Shown here piece after piece: positions 7,127 to 13,723 of a DNA stretch of 28,053 bases. The DNA lies in the NCBI GenBank assembly GCA_049794535.1, contig JBARCX010000108.1:1-28053 (forward strand), written 5' to 3'. Source of the DNA: JBARCX01 sp049794535 (GTDB lineage: Bacteria; Pseudomonadota; Gammaproteobacteria; Xanthomonadales; Rhodanobacteraceae). The number at the start of each line of letters is the position of its first letter. Positions within the stretch are counted from its first letter, which is position 1. Both the position numbers and the translations under genes were made by a program. A model generated the notes under the pieces. That model worked only from the letters and a program-made list of their open reading frames with translations. It was not told the DNA's origin and did no database searches.

Positions 7127-7960
7127 ATGAACAGCAAGACATTTCTTATGACAGCTATCGGCCTGGCGCTGACTCACTATGGTTTGCCCGCTCTAGCTGC
7201 TGATTTAGCCACTGATACAAATGGCTCATCCAATCATGGCGTACAAGAAGTTTCCGATGAGGAACTCAGCACCATGCGTGGCCGCTACACCGTAGGCAAC
7301 AACACCGTGGCCTGGTTTGGCGTGAGCATGATTTCGAGCTGGCAAAGCAGCACCGGCCAGCTGCTGCAAAGCACTCTCACGGTCGGCATGAACTTCACCG
7401 GCAAACAGCCACAGATCACCTTCGTACCTACCGTCACCATCACTCCCGCCAATGCCCCTCTACCAGCAGTAGGTACACAGACGTCGACCGCCAACACCAC
7501 GGCAAACAATCTTGGCCGGAATGTAAGCGGCCTCGGCTTGACCAATGTCGGTGGCGTCGTGCAAAGCGTGCAGGTAGCCGGCGACAACAACCTCGCCAGC
7601 AATCAGACCAACCTAACCATCACTAACGGTAATGCGCCACCGTCCAATGCAAGCAACAACACAGTCACCACCGGTAGCGTAACCACCACCAGCAACGGCG
7701 CCAGCGCCACGGCCAGCTATGACGACGGCCTGGCTCAGGTATTGCTGAACATCACTGGCGAAGGCAACGTTCGACAGTGGGTTCAAAACGGCAGCCTCGG
7801 TCAAACCGTGCAACTGACAGCCGACAACCAGATCGTGAGCAATCTTCTGCAAGTGCAATTGGTTCGCCAGGCCATGGCCACCAATGCACAGCTCACGCAA
7901 AACATCGCGCAGAACGTTTCACAGTCCATCAACCTGACCCGGGGTATAGGCAACCGCTGA
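7127..7960 (+). CDS. Exported Asn/Thr/Gln-rich protein with C39-leader-like motif (FapE position)
   Basis: 277 residues from the ATG at 7127, 11 bases after the peptidase stop; the frame is open further upstream but that part overlaps the peptidase. The signal peptide ends at ALA-AD (24/25). Residues 42-53, VSDEELSTMRGR, align with the double-glycine leader consensus LSxxELxxIxGG except for the last Gly. A possible beta-rich segment follows, then low-complexity Asn/Thr/Ser regions with two fibre-like stretches, VQSVQVAGDNNLASNQTN (145-162) and a longer Gln/Asn-rich one (202-245). The C-terminus is helical and Gln/Asn-rich. FapE, in the same place in Pseudomonas, is a minor component that accompanies the fibres. 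That role is inferred from position. Confidence 0.74.
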   Translation: MNSKTFLMTAIGLALTHYGLPALAADLATDTNGSSNHGVQEVSDEELSTMRGRYTVGNNTVAWFGVSMISSWQSSTGQLLQSTLTVGMNFTGKQPQITFVPTVTITPANAPLPAVGTQTSTANTTANNLGRNVSGLGLTNVGGVVQSVQVAGDNNLASNQTNLTITNGNAPPSNASNNTVTTGSVTTTSNGASATASYDDGLAQVLLNITGEGNVRQWVQNGSLGQTVQLTADNQIVSNLLQVQLVRQAMATNAQLTQNIAQNVSQSINLTRGIGNR

Positions 7961-8005
7961 GGATCGCTACCGCCCAGTGCATCCTCCGCAGCAGGGGAAA
8001 CGATC

Positions 8006-9349
8006 ATGCAAAGACAACTTCTGGCCACTGCGGTGGCATGCAGCCTTTCCATCGGCCTACCGGCTTATGCCGCGGGCCAGCTCCAGGATCAGCAAACTGG
8101 CAGCCCTCAAGATCAGGCCGACGTACAAAACCTGACCCGTGAACTGCAGCAACTCAAAGCCAACTACGCGCAAGAAGTTCGCCGTCTGCGCGAACTGGAC
8201 ATGCAAGTACAAGCCCTCCAAGCCAGACTTGCTGGCAAGGCGACAGGCGGTCCCATACCTGCGCAAGAAGCACCACCCATGCCGACAGAAGGCACCAACA
8301 CCGCCGCATCGAGCACCGCGGCGGCGGGGGAAAATGGCAGCGCAGGCAGTCAGGCTTCAGCCACGCAAGCTCAGCAGAGTCCATCTTCACGCAGCTTGTC
8401 CGATGCGCTACAGCAGAATGCCTCCGTGTTCACGCGTAAGCTGACCATCGAGAATGGCCTCACCTATTCCTGGTATGACCGCAATCAGCTCACGCTCAAC
8501 GGCTTCCTCGCGCTGAATGCAATCTTCCTCGGCAACATCGCACTGCAGGACGTCAAATCCAGCACGCTGCAATACGACTTCACCACGCGCTACGGCATCA
8601 GCCCACGTCTCACGCTGAGCCTGGATATACCTTATCTCGGCCGTCAGACCGCCTATTTCCAGGGCGGTGCCGGCGGCTCTGCAGCCGTCACGCAAGAAGA
8701 ATCAACGAGCGGCCATGGCATTGGCGATATCAACCTCAGCGCGAACTACAAGCTGTTCTCTGAGACCGCCAGTCGGCCTGACACGATACTCACGCTCGGT
8801 GTCGTTGCACCGACCGGGCTGGCACCTTACGGCATCAAATGGGAGACGCCAGGCCCAGCCAACGATGCGACCAATGGCAAGTTTGCCGTCCCCAACGAGC
8901 AACCGACGGGCAATGGCGTGTGGCAAGCGAGCATCGGCGTCTCGGCGGTGAAGACCATGGACCCGGCAATTGTTTTCGCCAACCTGGGGTATATCCATTC
9001 GTTCTCGCGCAGCTTCTCGGACATCAACACCGATCCACAGGTCACGACACCGGGCAGTGTCGCGCTGGGTGACTCGTATGTCTTCGGTGCTGGCGTAGCG
9101 TTCGCATTCAACGAACGCACCAGCCTCAGCCTATCCTTCAGTGACAAGATCAGCGAAAAGGCCGAGTTGCGCACATCGACTGAACCGTGGACCAAAGTAA
9201 TAGGGAGCGATGCCAACGCCGCCGCATTCAATCTGGGTGTGACCTATGCGCTCACTCCGCACACCACCATAGTGACCATGCTCGGTATCGGCATGTCACC
9301 GGATGCGCCGAATTACACGCTGAACTTCAAGATCCCGTATATGTTCTGA
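8006..9349 (+). CDS. Outer-membrane beta-barrel transporter with N-terminal coiled coil (FapF-like)
   Basis: 447 residues. The signal peptide ends near AYA-AG (22/23). Residues about 37-76 form a heptad-rich coiled coil (DVQNLTRELQQLKANY and onward). A Pro/Ala/Ser/Gly linker (77-128) follows, then a short helix and a beta-barrel from about 143 to the end, with alternating polar/hydrophobic strands and a C-terminal aromatic residue (IPYMF), the usual BAM recognition feature. Coiled coil, linker, plug helix and barrel is the architecture known for FapF, the trimeric pore that exports Fap fibre subunits. AGGGGAA 7 bases before the ATG gives a strong start. It is the last gene of the operon and sits next to its likely activator. 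Confidence 0.85.
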   Translation: MQRQLLATAVACSLSIGLPAYAAGQLQDQQTGSPQDQADVQNLTRELQQLKANYAQEVRRLRELDMQVQALQARLAGKATGGPIPAQEAPPMPTEGTNTAASSTAAAGENGSAGSQASATQAQQSPSSRSLSDALQQNASVFTRKLTIENGLTYSWYDRNQLTLNGFLALNAIFLGNIALQDVKSSTLQYDFTTRYGISPRLTLSLDIPYLGRQTAYFQGGAGGSAAVTQEESTSGHGIGDINLSANYKLFSETASRPDTILTLGVVAPTGLAPYGIKWETPGPANDATNGKFAVPNEQPTGNGVWQASIGVSAVKTMDPAIVFANLGYIHSFSRSFSDINTDPQVTTPGSVALGDSYVFGAGVAFAFNERTSLSLSFSDKISEKAELRTSTEPWTKVIGSDANAAAFNLGVTYALTPHTTIVTMLGIGMSPDAPNYTLNFKIPYMF

Positions 9350-9370
9350 CGTGCTGGTTCTGACGTGCTG
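9343..9370 (+). repeat. Perfect 14-bp tandem duplication across a stop codon
   Basis: GTTCTGACGTGCTG occurs twice head to tail (9343-9356 and 9357-9370). The first copy contains the last Phe codon and the stop of the beta-barrel gene, so the terminal Phe is preserved. It looks like a recent replication-slippage duplication. Confidence 0.9.
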
Positions 9371-9380
9371 CACATCGAAT

Positions 9381-9406
9381 AAGCGGCGGTACGGATACCG
9401 CCGCTT
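9381..9406. terminator. Bidirectional hairpin between convergent operon and activator
   Basis: AAGCGGCGGTA-cgga-TACCGCCGCTT is a perfect 11-bp stem with a 4-base loop, placed between the barrel gene (+) and the activator gene (-). Its right arm touches the activator stop codon (9406-9408). AT pairs at the stem base give modest A/T flanks for either direction, so it probably ends both transcripts. Confidence 0.78.
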
Positions 9407-10749
9407 CAACGCATTTCTTCCAGTGCCAGTTGGTGCTTCTTGCACAACCGGTAGATGGTGACCCTCGATACATTGAGTCGCCGCGCGCATTCGCTAATGT
9501 TGAAACGACTCTCGCGCAGGCAGGCCACCACTGCGTCGCGCTCAGCGGTGACACGCGTCACGCCCAGGCTGGAGCGTGGCACATGCGACAACGGTGCATC
9601 CTGCAAATCCAGATCCGCCACATTGATCAGCGCATCCTCAGCCACCACCGCAGCGCGCTGCACGCGATTGAGTAACTCACGCACATTGCCGGGCCACGCG
9701 AAACCACGTAGTGCCTCGCGCGCCGGACGACTAAACGTACGCGCATGCGTTTGGTGTTGCTCGCGGAATGCATCGAGAAATTGCTGCGCCAGCAGTTCCA
9801 CATCGTCCTGGCGTTCGCGCAACGCCGGCATGCGCAGTCTCAACACATTGAGTCGATAGTACAGATCCTCGCGGAAGCGACCTTGCGCCACCGCCTTCTC
9901 CAGATCCACATGCGTCGCTGCCAACACACGCACATCGAGTTTGATCGACTGCGTAGAACCGACGCGCTCCAACGTACCTTCCTGCAACAGGCGTAACAGG
10001 CTGGTCTGCGCATCCAAAGGCAGATCGCCGACCTCATCAAGAAACACCGTACCGCCGGCAGCCGCCTCGAAATGGCCGATGCGCCGCGCATTCGCGCCCG
10101 TGAAGGCACCACGCTCGTGACCAAATAGCTCGGACTGCACCAGGTTCGGTGGTAATGCACCGCAGTTGATCGTCGCGAACGGGCGCTTGTGGCGTGCTGA
10201 CAACCCATGCAGCGCACGTGCCGCGACTTCCTTGCCTGTGCCGGTCTCGCCGGTAATCAATACGGGCAGATCGACCGGAGCGTACTTTCGGATACTGACC
10301 ACAACCGCACGCATGGCCGGACTACGTCCAGTAATGCCGACATCATCGGCATCGACAACAACCGGTGGACGATCCCCACCGATCTGCCCCAACGTAGCGA
10401 TTAATCGCTGCAAGTCGAGCGGTGCCGTGAAGAACTCCATACCCGCCTGAAGTATGCGATCCACCTGCGGCTCTTGCGCAGGAACGTCCGGCGAGATCAG
10501 GGCAAGCCAAGGCAGCCGAGGGTAATCGGCCATCAATCGCTCCATGGCATGCACACATCGGGTATCGCCCTGACGCAGATCCGCCAGCGCCACCACGATT
10601 TCACCATTACGCATACCCACGCCACTCTGCCCATCAGCGTTGGCAACGCGTGTGATCCATCCCGCCTTGGCCAGACTGGCACGTTCATGCACGGTCGGCG
10701 AACCAAACCAGACGACGCATCGCCTGGGGTCTTCCATCAACGCAGCCAT
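9406..10749 (-). CDS. Sigma-54-dependent transcriptional activator with degenerate N-terminal domain (VpsR/FleQ-like plan)
   Basis: 447 residues. An N-terminal receiver-like domain (about 1-125, weakly conserved, no clear phospho-acceptor Asp context) is followed by an AAA+ domain and a Fis-type helix-turn-helix. Motifs: Walker A GETGTGKE (167-174), GAFTGA sigma-54 contact loop (214-219), Walker B TVFLDEVGDL (234-243), arginine-finger region RFREDLYYRLN, WPGNVREL, and HTH ISECARRLNVSRVTIYRL near the C-terminus. The ATG at 10749 is preferred over a GTG at 10779 because a purine run (GGGGGGTGGGAG) lies just before it. It is convergent with the only sigma-54 promoter seen here, so it most likely activates that operon. 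Similar architectures (VpsR, FleQ) bind c-di-GMP; that is not shown here. Confidence 0.88.
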   Translation of the reverse strand: MAALMEDPRRCVVWFGSPTVHERASLAKAGWITRVANADGQSGVGMRNGEIVVALADLRQGDTRCVHAMERLMADYPRLPWLALISPDVPAQEPQVDRILQAGMEFFTAPLDLQRLIATLGQIGGDRPPVVVDADDVGITGRSPAMRAVVVSIRKYAPVDLPVLITGETGTGKEVAARALHGLSARHKRPFATINCGALPPNLVQSELFGHERGAFTGANARRIGHFEAAAGGTVFLDEVGDLPLDAQTSLLRLLQEGTLERVGSTQSIKLDVRVLAATHVDLEKAVAQGRFREDLYYRLNVLRLRMPALRERQDDVELLAQQFLDAFREQHQTHARTFSRPAREALRGFAWPGNVRELLNRVQRAAVVAEDALINVADLDLQDAPLSHVPRSSLGVTRVTAERDAVVACLRESRFNISECARRLNVSRVTIYRLCKKHQLALEEMR

Positions 10750-10853
10750 TACTCCCACCCCCCTGAGTTGCAGGTTCACGGCCGGGTGTAGTGCTCATCC
10801 ATGTAACACCGAACTTTCACGTCACGCCGAACGCAGTCCCAGCCGCCACGGAA

Positions 10854-10869
10854 TGTGATACGTATCACA
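10854..10869. promoter_or_regulatory. Perfect CRP/Clp-type palindromic operator
   Basis: TGTGATACGTATCACA is a perfect 16-bp palindrome and an exact match to the CRP consensus TGTGA-N6-TCACA. Its centre is about 112 bases upstream of the activator's start codon. In xanthomonads the CRP homologue Clp recognises the same type of site and is released from DNA by c-di-GMP. This suggests, but does not prove, that the activator is under CRP/Clp control. Confidence 0.85.
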
Positions 10870-10949
10870 CAATATACAACCACAACCACGACGGATATCT
10901 GACAAAACGGCTGATTGGCCCTCAACGGACGTTTCAAAGTGGCTTTCGC

Positions 10950-10967
10950 CTACACCAAAAGGTGTAG
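10950..10967. promoter_or_regulatory. 18-bp perfect inverted repeat upstream of the activator
   Basis: CTACACC-AAAA-GGTGTAG is a perfect 7-bp dyad with a 4-base centre. A further GGTGTAG occurs at 10785-10791, closer to the start codon. It could be an operator, for example for autoregulation, or the end hairpin of the upstream glyoxalase transcript. It lacks a U tract on the minus strand, so an operator is slightly preferred. Confidence 0.45.
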
Positions 10968-11143
10968 CAGCTACGTAACAACTTGCTACGTCGTGTTAAC
11001 AAGTTTCAGGAAATAGCCGCAGCTGGACCTTTCGCAGGCATGCGGCTCTGTACAACAACAGTATTGGCAAGAAATTGCGACGACAAAGATAGGCCCTCTG
11101 GATCCAAAGAGCCTTCATCATTTCTCCATGGAAAGAAGCTGAG

Positions 11144-11563
11144 TTACCAGACGCCGGTATTCGGCATCGATGCCCATGGCTCCTGCACCGGCAAATGGCC
11201 GTCCTGCAGCAGTTCGACCGAGATCAGGTCCGGCGAACGCACGAAAGCCATATGGCCATCACGCGGCGGGCGATTGATGGTGTAACCCATCGACTGCAAA
11301 CGCGCGCAGGTGGCATAGATATCCGCCACGCAAAAGGCCAAGTGGCCGAAGTTGCGCGCACTGCTGTAGTCCTCATCCGAGCCCCAGTTATAGGTCAGCT
11401 CAACCTCGGCCTCGGGTGAATCTGGTGCGGCGAGGAAGATCAACGTGAACTTGCCGACCGCATTCTCCATGCGACGCATTTCCTTAAGGCCTAACCCGTC
11501 GCAAAAGAAACGCAGACTGGCGTCGACATCGCGGATACGGATCATGGTGTGCAGGTATTTCAT
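11144..11563 (-). CDS. gloA: Glyoxalase I (lactoylglutathione lyase), VOC family
   Basis: 139 residues. Converts the hemithioacetal of methylglyoxal and glutathione to S-lactoylglutathione, detoxifying methylglyoxal in the cytoplasm. It follows E. coli GloA along its length: start MKYLHTMIRIRDVDASLRFF, then VELTYNWG and NFGHLAF. The four metal ligands line up as His5, Glu55, His74 and Glu117. The C-terminal stretch (after about 120) differs from enteric enzymes, and the usual EDPDGY is replaced by RSPDLIS, so this is a somewhat divergent member. It is the last gene of a minus-strand set (SDR, HIT, GloA), starting 34 bases after the HIT gene ends, with GAGAG before its ATG. Confidence 0.88.
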   Translation of the reverse strand: MKYLHTMIRIRDVDASLRFFCDGLGLKEMRRMENAVGKFTLIFLAAPDSPEAEVELTYNWGSDEDYSSARNFGHLAFCVADIYATCARLQSMGYTINRPPRDGHMAFVRSPDLISVELLQDGHLPVQEPWASMPNTGVW

Positions 11564-11597
11564 GAACTATCTCTCAAGGTAATGATGCGTCACGCCG

Positions 11598-12020
11598 TCA
11601 GGGGGTGACATGACGCTGGATAAGCGTGGCAAGACGATCCAACTCGACGCGACTCGTAGGCATCGGTATGCCATCGGGATAAACGCGCATCAGACCATCG
11701 TTGACCAGCCTCGGCTGAACATGCAGATGGACATGCGGCACTTCCTGCCCACCCGCTTCACCGTTGGACTGCCACAGATTCAAACCCGGTGGATCGAAGC
11801 TGGCATACAAGGCCTTGGCAACTCGCGTCGCAAGCGCCATCAACTCACCGGCCAATGTCGGGTCGAGTGCATAGATGTTCTCCACGTGCTCGCGCGGCAC
11901 CACCAACACATGACCGGGCACCGCCTGGCGCAGATCGAGAAAGGCGATCGCCGTTTCGGTTTGCGCAACGACACTTGCCTCCAGATGGCCGGCTACGATG
12001 GCGCAGAAAGGGCACTCCAT
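11598..12020 (-). CDS. HIT family protein (nucleotide hydrolase/transferase superfamily)
   Basis: 140 residues from the ATG at 12020. It has an N-terminal CPFC Cys pair (MECPFCAIVAG) and the histidine triad HVHLHV near residue 97-102, in the context GQEVPHVHLHVQPR. HIT proteins hydrolyse nucleotide phosphoramidates or dinucleoside polyphosphates; the exact substrate cannot be told from sequence. A TTG three codons upstream (12029) would overlap the SDR stop; the ATG is preferred, leaving a 5-base gap to the SDR gene. It is tightly coupled to that gene, so the two are co-transcribed. Confidence 0.88.
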   Translation of the reverse strand: MECPFCAIVAGHLEASVVAQTETAIAFLDLRQAVPGHVLVVPREHVENIYALDPTLAGELMALATRVAKALYASFDPPGLNLWQSNGEAGGQEVPHVHLHVQPRLVNDGLMRVYPDGIPMPTSRVELDRLATLIQRHVTP

Positions 12021-12025
12021 CGAAC

Positions 12026-12844
12026 TCAATCCAGAAACAGATCGGGCAGCAACTTCTGCGATGGGTCCATCGCGTAAGGCGCGAGATCGGTGATGCCTGC
12101 CTCGCGCAGCACATCTTCATCAATCAGGAAGTGTCCGGCAAAACCGGCAGCCGTACGTGTCAGCACCGCGTGGGCGGCATCAGCGACGATTTCCGGTTTA
12201 CGGCAACGCTCGATCGCTATACCGGGAATCATGTTCAATGCATCGGTCGCAATGATCGTGCGCGGCCATAGCGCGTTCACCGCGACACCTTTCGGACCGA
12301 ACTCACCGGCCAAACCCAGCGTGACAAAACTCATGCCCATCTTGGCCAGCGTGTAGCCGGTGTGTGATGCCCACCACTTTGGATCGAGCGACGGCGGTGG
12401 CGCCAGCGTCAGGATGTGCGGATTGGGCGACTTGAGCAGGTAAGGCAGACATGCCTGCGCACAAAGAAAGCTGCCACGCGAATTGACCTGCTGCATCAGG
12501 TCGAAGCGCTTCATCGGCGTATCCAGCGTGCCAGCCAGCCAGATGGCGCTGGCGTTGTTGACCAGGATGTCGATACCGCCGAACGCCTCTGCGGTGGCTG
12601 CAGCGGCAGCCTTCACTTCATCTTCTTCGCGGATATCGCACTTCAGCGCGAGCGCCTTGCCACCGGCAGCCTCGACGGCTTCTGCCGCCGTAAAAATGGT
12701 GCCCGGCAGCTTCGGATTCGCCACACTGCTTTTTGCCGCAATCGCGATATTCGCGCCATCGCGTGCTGCACGCAGTGCTATTGCCAGGCCAATTCCGCGC
12801 GAGGCACCACTGATGAACAAGGTTTTGCCAGCCAAAGTGCTCAT
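12026..12844 (-). CDS. SDR family oxidoreductase, HSDL2-like
   Basis: 272-residue short-chain dehydrogenase/reductase with a Rossmann fold. NADP(H)/NAD(H)-binding SGASRGIG is at 12-19 and NNASA at 96-100. The active-site YTLAK has Tyr164 and Lys168. The sequence best fits the hydroxysteroid-dehydrogenase-like 2 group, shown by VAVNALWPRTIIATDA and AAKSSVANPKLPGTI. The physiological substrate is unknown. The strand that normally ends with the catalytic Ser reads HILTLAPPPSL, with Ala148 where HSDL2 proteins usually have Ser; Ser152 is nearby but shifted. This may lower or change the activity. It is the first gene of the SDR-HIT-GloA set, and its Shine-Dalgarno is weak. Confidence 0.86.
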   Translation of the reverse strand: MSTLAGKTLFISGASRGIGLAIALRAARDGANIAIAAKSSVANPKLPGTIFTAAEAVEAAGGKALALKCDIREEDEVKAAAAATAEAFGGIDILVNNASAIWLAGTLDTPMKRFDLMQQVNSRGSFLCAQACLPYLLKSPNPHILTLAPPPSLDPKWWASHTGYTLAKMGMSFVTLGLAGEFGPKGVAVNALWPRTIIATDALNMIPGIAIERCRKPEIVADAAHAVLTRTAAGFAGHFLIDEDVLREAGITDLAPYAMDPSQKLLPDLFLD

Positions 12845-13014
12845 GGTTGCGTCGCCGTCGTGAGGTAGACGCGTAGTCTATCGCCCGGCGACTGCTTGAG
12901 GCCTATACGCAGAACTTTAGGACAACGAGCACGGCCGCCCTTTCGAGGAGACGTCTTGGCCAAGTACTCGGGGCGTGGCTATCTTGCTCGTCATTGACCA
13001 GCAAAAGCAGGCTC

Positions 13015-13617
13015 TCAGCCCTTCTGGAAGCGCGGCAGGATGTCTCGCAGCTCGGCCAAACGCCGCACCGGGTCAGTCAATTCCAGCAGACGCTGCTGTT
13101 CAACCGCCTGCAGCGGCAATAATTCGGCCATGCGAAAGCCCAGCCAACGGGCATCGTCATAGGCGCTACGTGGCGCATCCTTCCACTGCGGGCCCATCGT
13201 CTCGATCAATCGCTCGAGGATGGTCTGCAGCAAAGCGAATTCCACGGGCACAGGTTGCGGCGCCTCGTCAGGTAACCACTCCACGTCACCACGTAGCTGG
13301 CCATCCGCACGTACTCGTGTGCGCGTTACGCGAAAGCGTTCACCACCTTCCGCCGAAATACCCAGCAAGCCATCTTCGCGATGATGAAAATCCGTGATCC
13401 GCGCCAACGTGCCCACCGCTGCAGGCAACGCCGGCGCACCTACCTCGTGTCCATCAAGAATCAGGCACACACCAAAACCGCTATCCGTACGCGTGCATTC
13501 GCGCACCAGATCCAGATAACGCGGTTCGAAGATTCGCAGCTGCAACTGCCCGCCGGGATATAACACCGTGGCAAGCGGGAACAGGGGCAATTCAGTGAGT
13601 GGAGGTTGAGCGGCCAT
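13015..13617 (-). CDS. LON peptidase substrate-binding-domain protein
   Basis: 200 residues resembling the N-terminal (LAN/PUA-like) domain of Lon without the ATPase or protease parts. It begins ELPLFPLATVLYPGGQLQLRIFEPRYLDLV, the hallmark of this family, followed by GFGVCLI, VGTLARI and an all-helical C-terminal part (about 120-200). Such stand-alone proteins are common in Proteobacteria and probably bind or hand over substrates; their role is not well established. It is divergent from the ABC transporter genes, and the ATG at 13617 gives the family's usual N-terminus. Confidence 0.88.
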   Translation of the reverse strand: MAAQPPLTELPLFPLATVLYPGGQLQLRIFEPRYLDLVRECTRTDSGFGVCLILDGHEVGAPALPAAVGTLARITDFHHREDGLLGISAEGGERFRVTRTRVRADGQLRGDVEWLPDEAPQPVPVEFALLQTILERLIETMGPQWKDAPRSAYDDARWLGFRMAELLPLQAVEQQRLLELTDPVRRLAELRDILPRFQKG

Positions 13618-13639
13618 TTAATAAGTGTAACTAGCAATA

Positions 13640-13681
13640 AGCCTATTCGCATGGCGAAAGCCACTGGACTCAGCCTATTCG
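13640..13681. repeat. 10-bp direct repeat in the divergent spacer
   Basis: AGCCTATTCG occurs at 13640-13649 and 13672-13681, spaced 32 bases start to start (about three helical turns), between the divergent LON-domain and ABC transporter genes. This could be a pair of operator half-sites; nothing else supports that. Confidence 0.4.
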
Positions 13682-13723
13682 TTGGCCGCACATTACGACG
13701 CTTCCAAGGGAGGATCTTCAAGG

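Larger units (their letters stand above)
10750..11143. other. Intergenic region upstream of the activator gene
   Basis: 394 bases without a convincing gene, lying between the activator (-) and the glyoxalase (-), and more AT-rich than its surroundings. It contains a perfect CRP-type palindrome and a perfect 18-bp dyad, both annotated separately. It also has GCTACGT twice (10970-10976 and 10986-10992) and AACTTG facing CAAGTT around 10980-11006. This is the likely control region of the activator gene. No -10/-35 pair could be named with confidence. Confidence 0.6.

Noticed and set aside
6414..7960. Bacteriocin export cluster, because of the C39 peptidase and a leader-like motif
   Set aside because: No ABC transporter, accessory HlyD-type protein or small precursor gene is present. 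All neighbours carry Sec signal peptides, and the whole layout fits Fap better.
10750..10779. GTG start extending the activator by 10 residues
   Set aside because: The purine-rich ribosome site is inside this stretch, directly before the ATG at 10749.
11065..11078. Sigma-54-like TGGCAAG-AAA-TTGC on the + strand
   Set aside because: The GG-to-GC distance is one base too short and no + strand gene follows, so it is probably chance.
10983..11285. 100-codon + strand reading frame in the activator's upstream spacer
   Set aside because: It runs into the glyoxalase gene antisense, has no ribosome site and no recognisable sequence.
13682..13723. TTG-initiated N-terminal extension of the ABC ATPase
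   Set aside because: The added residues fall in the divergent regulatory spacer and the ATG at 13724 gives a normal N-terminus.
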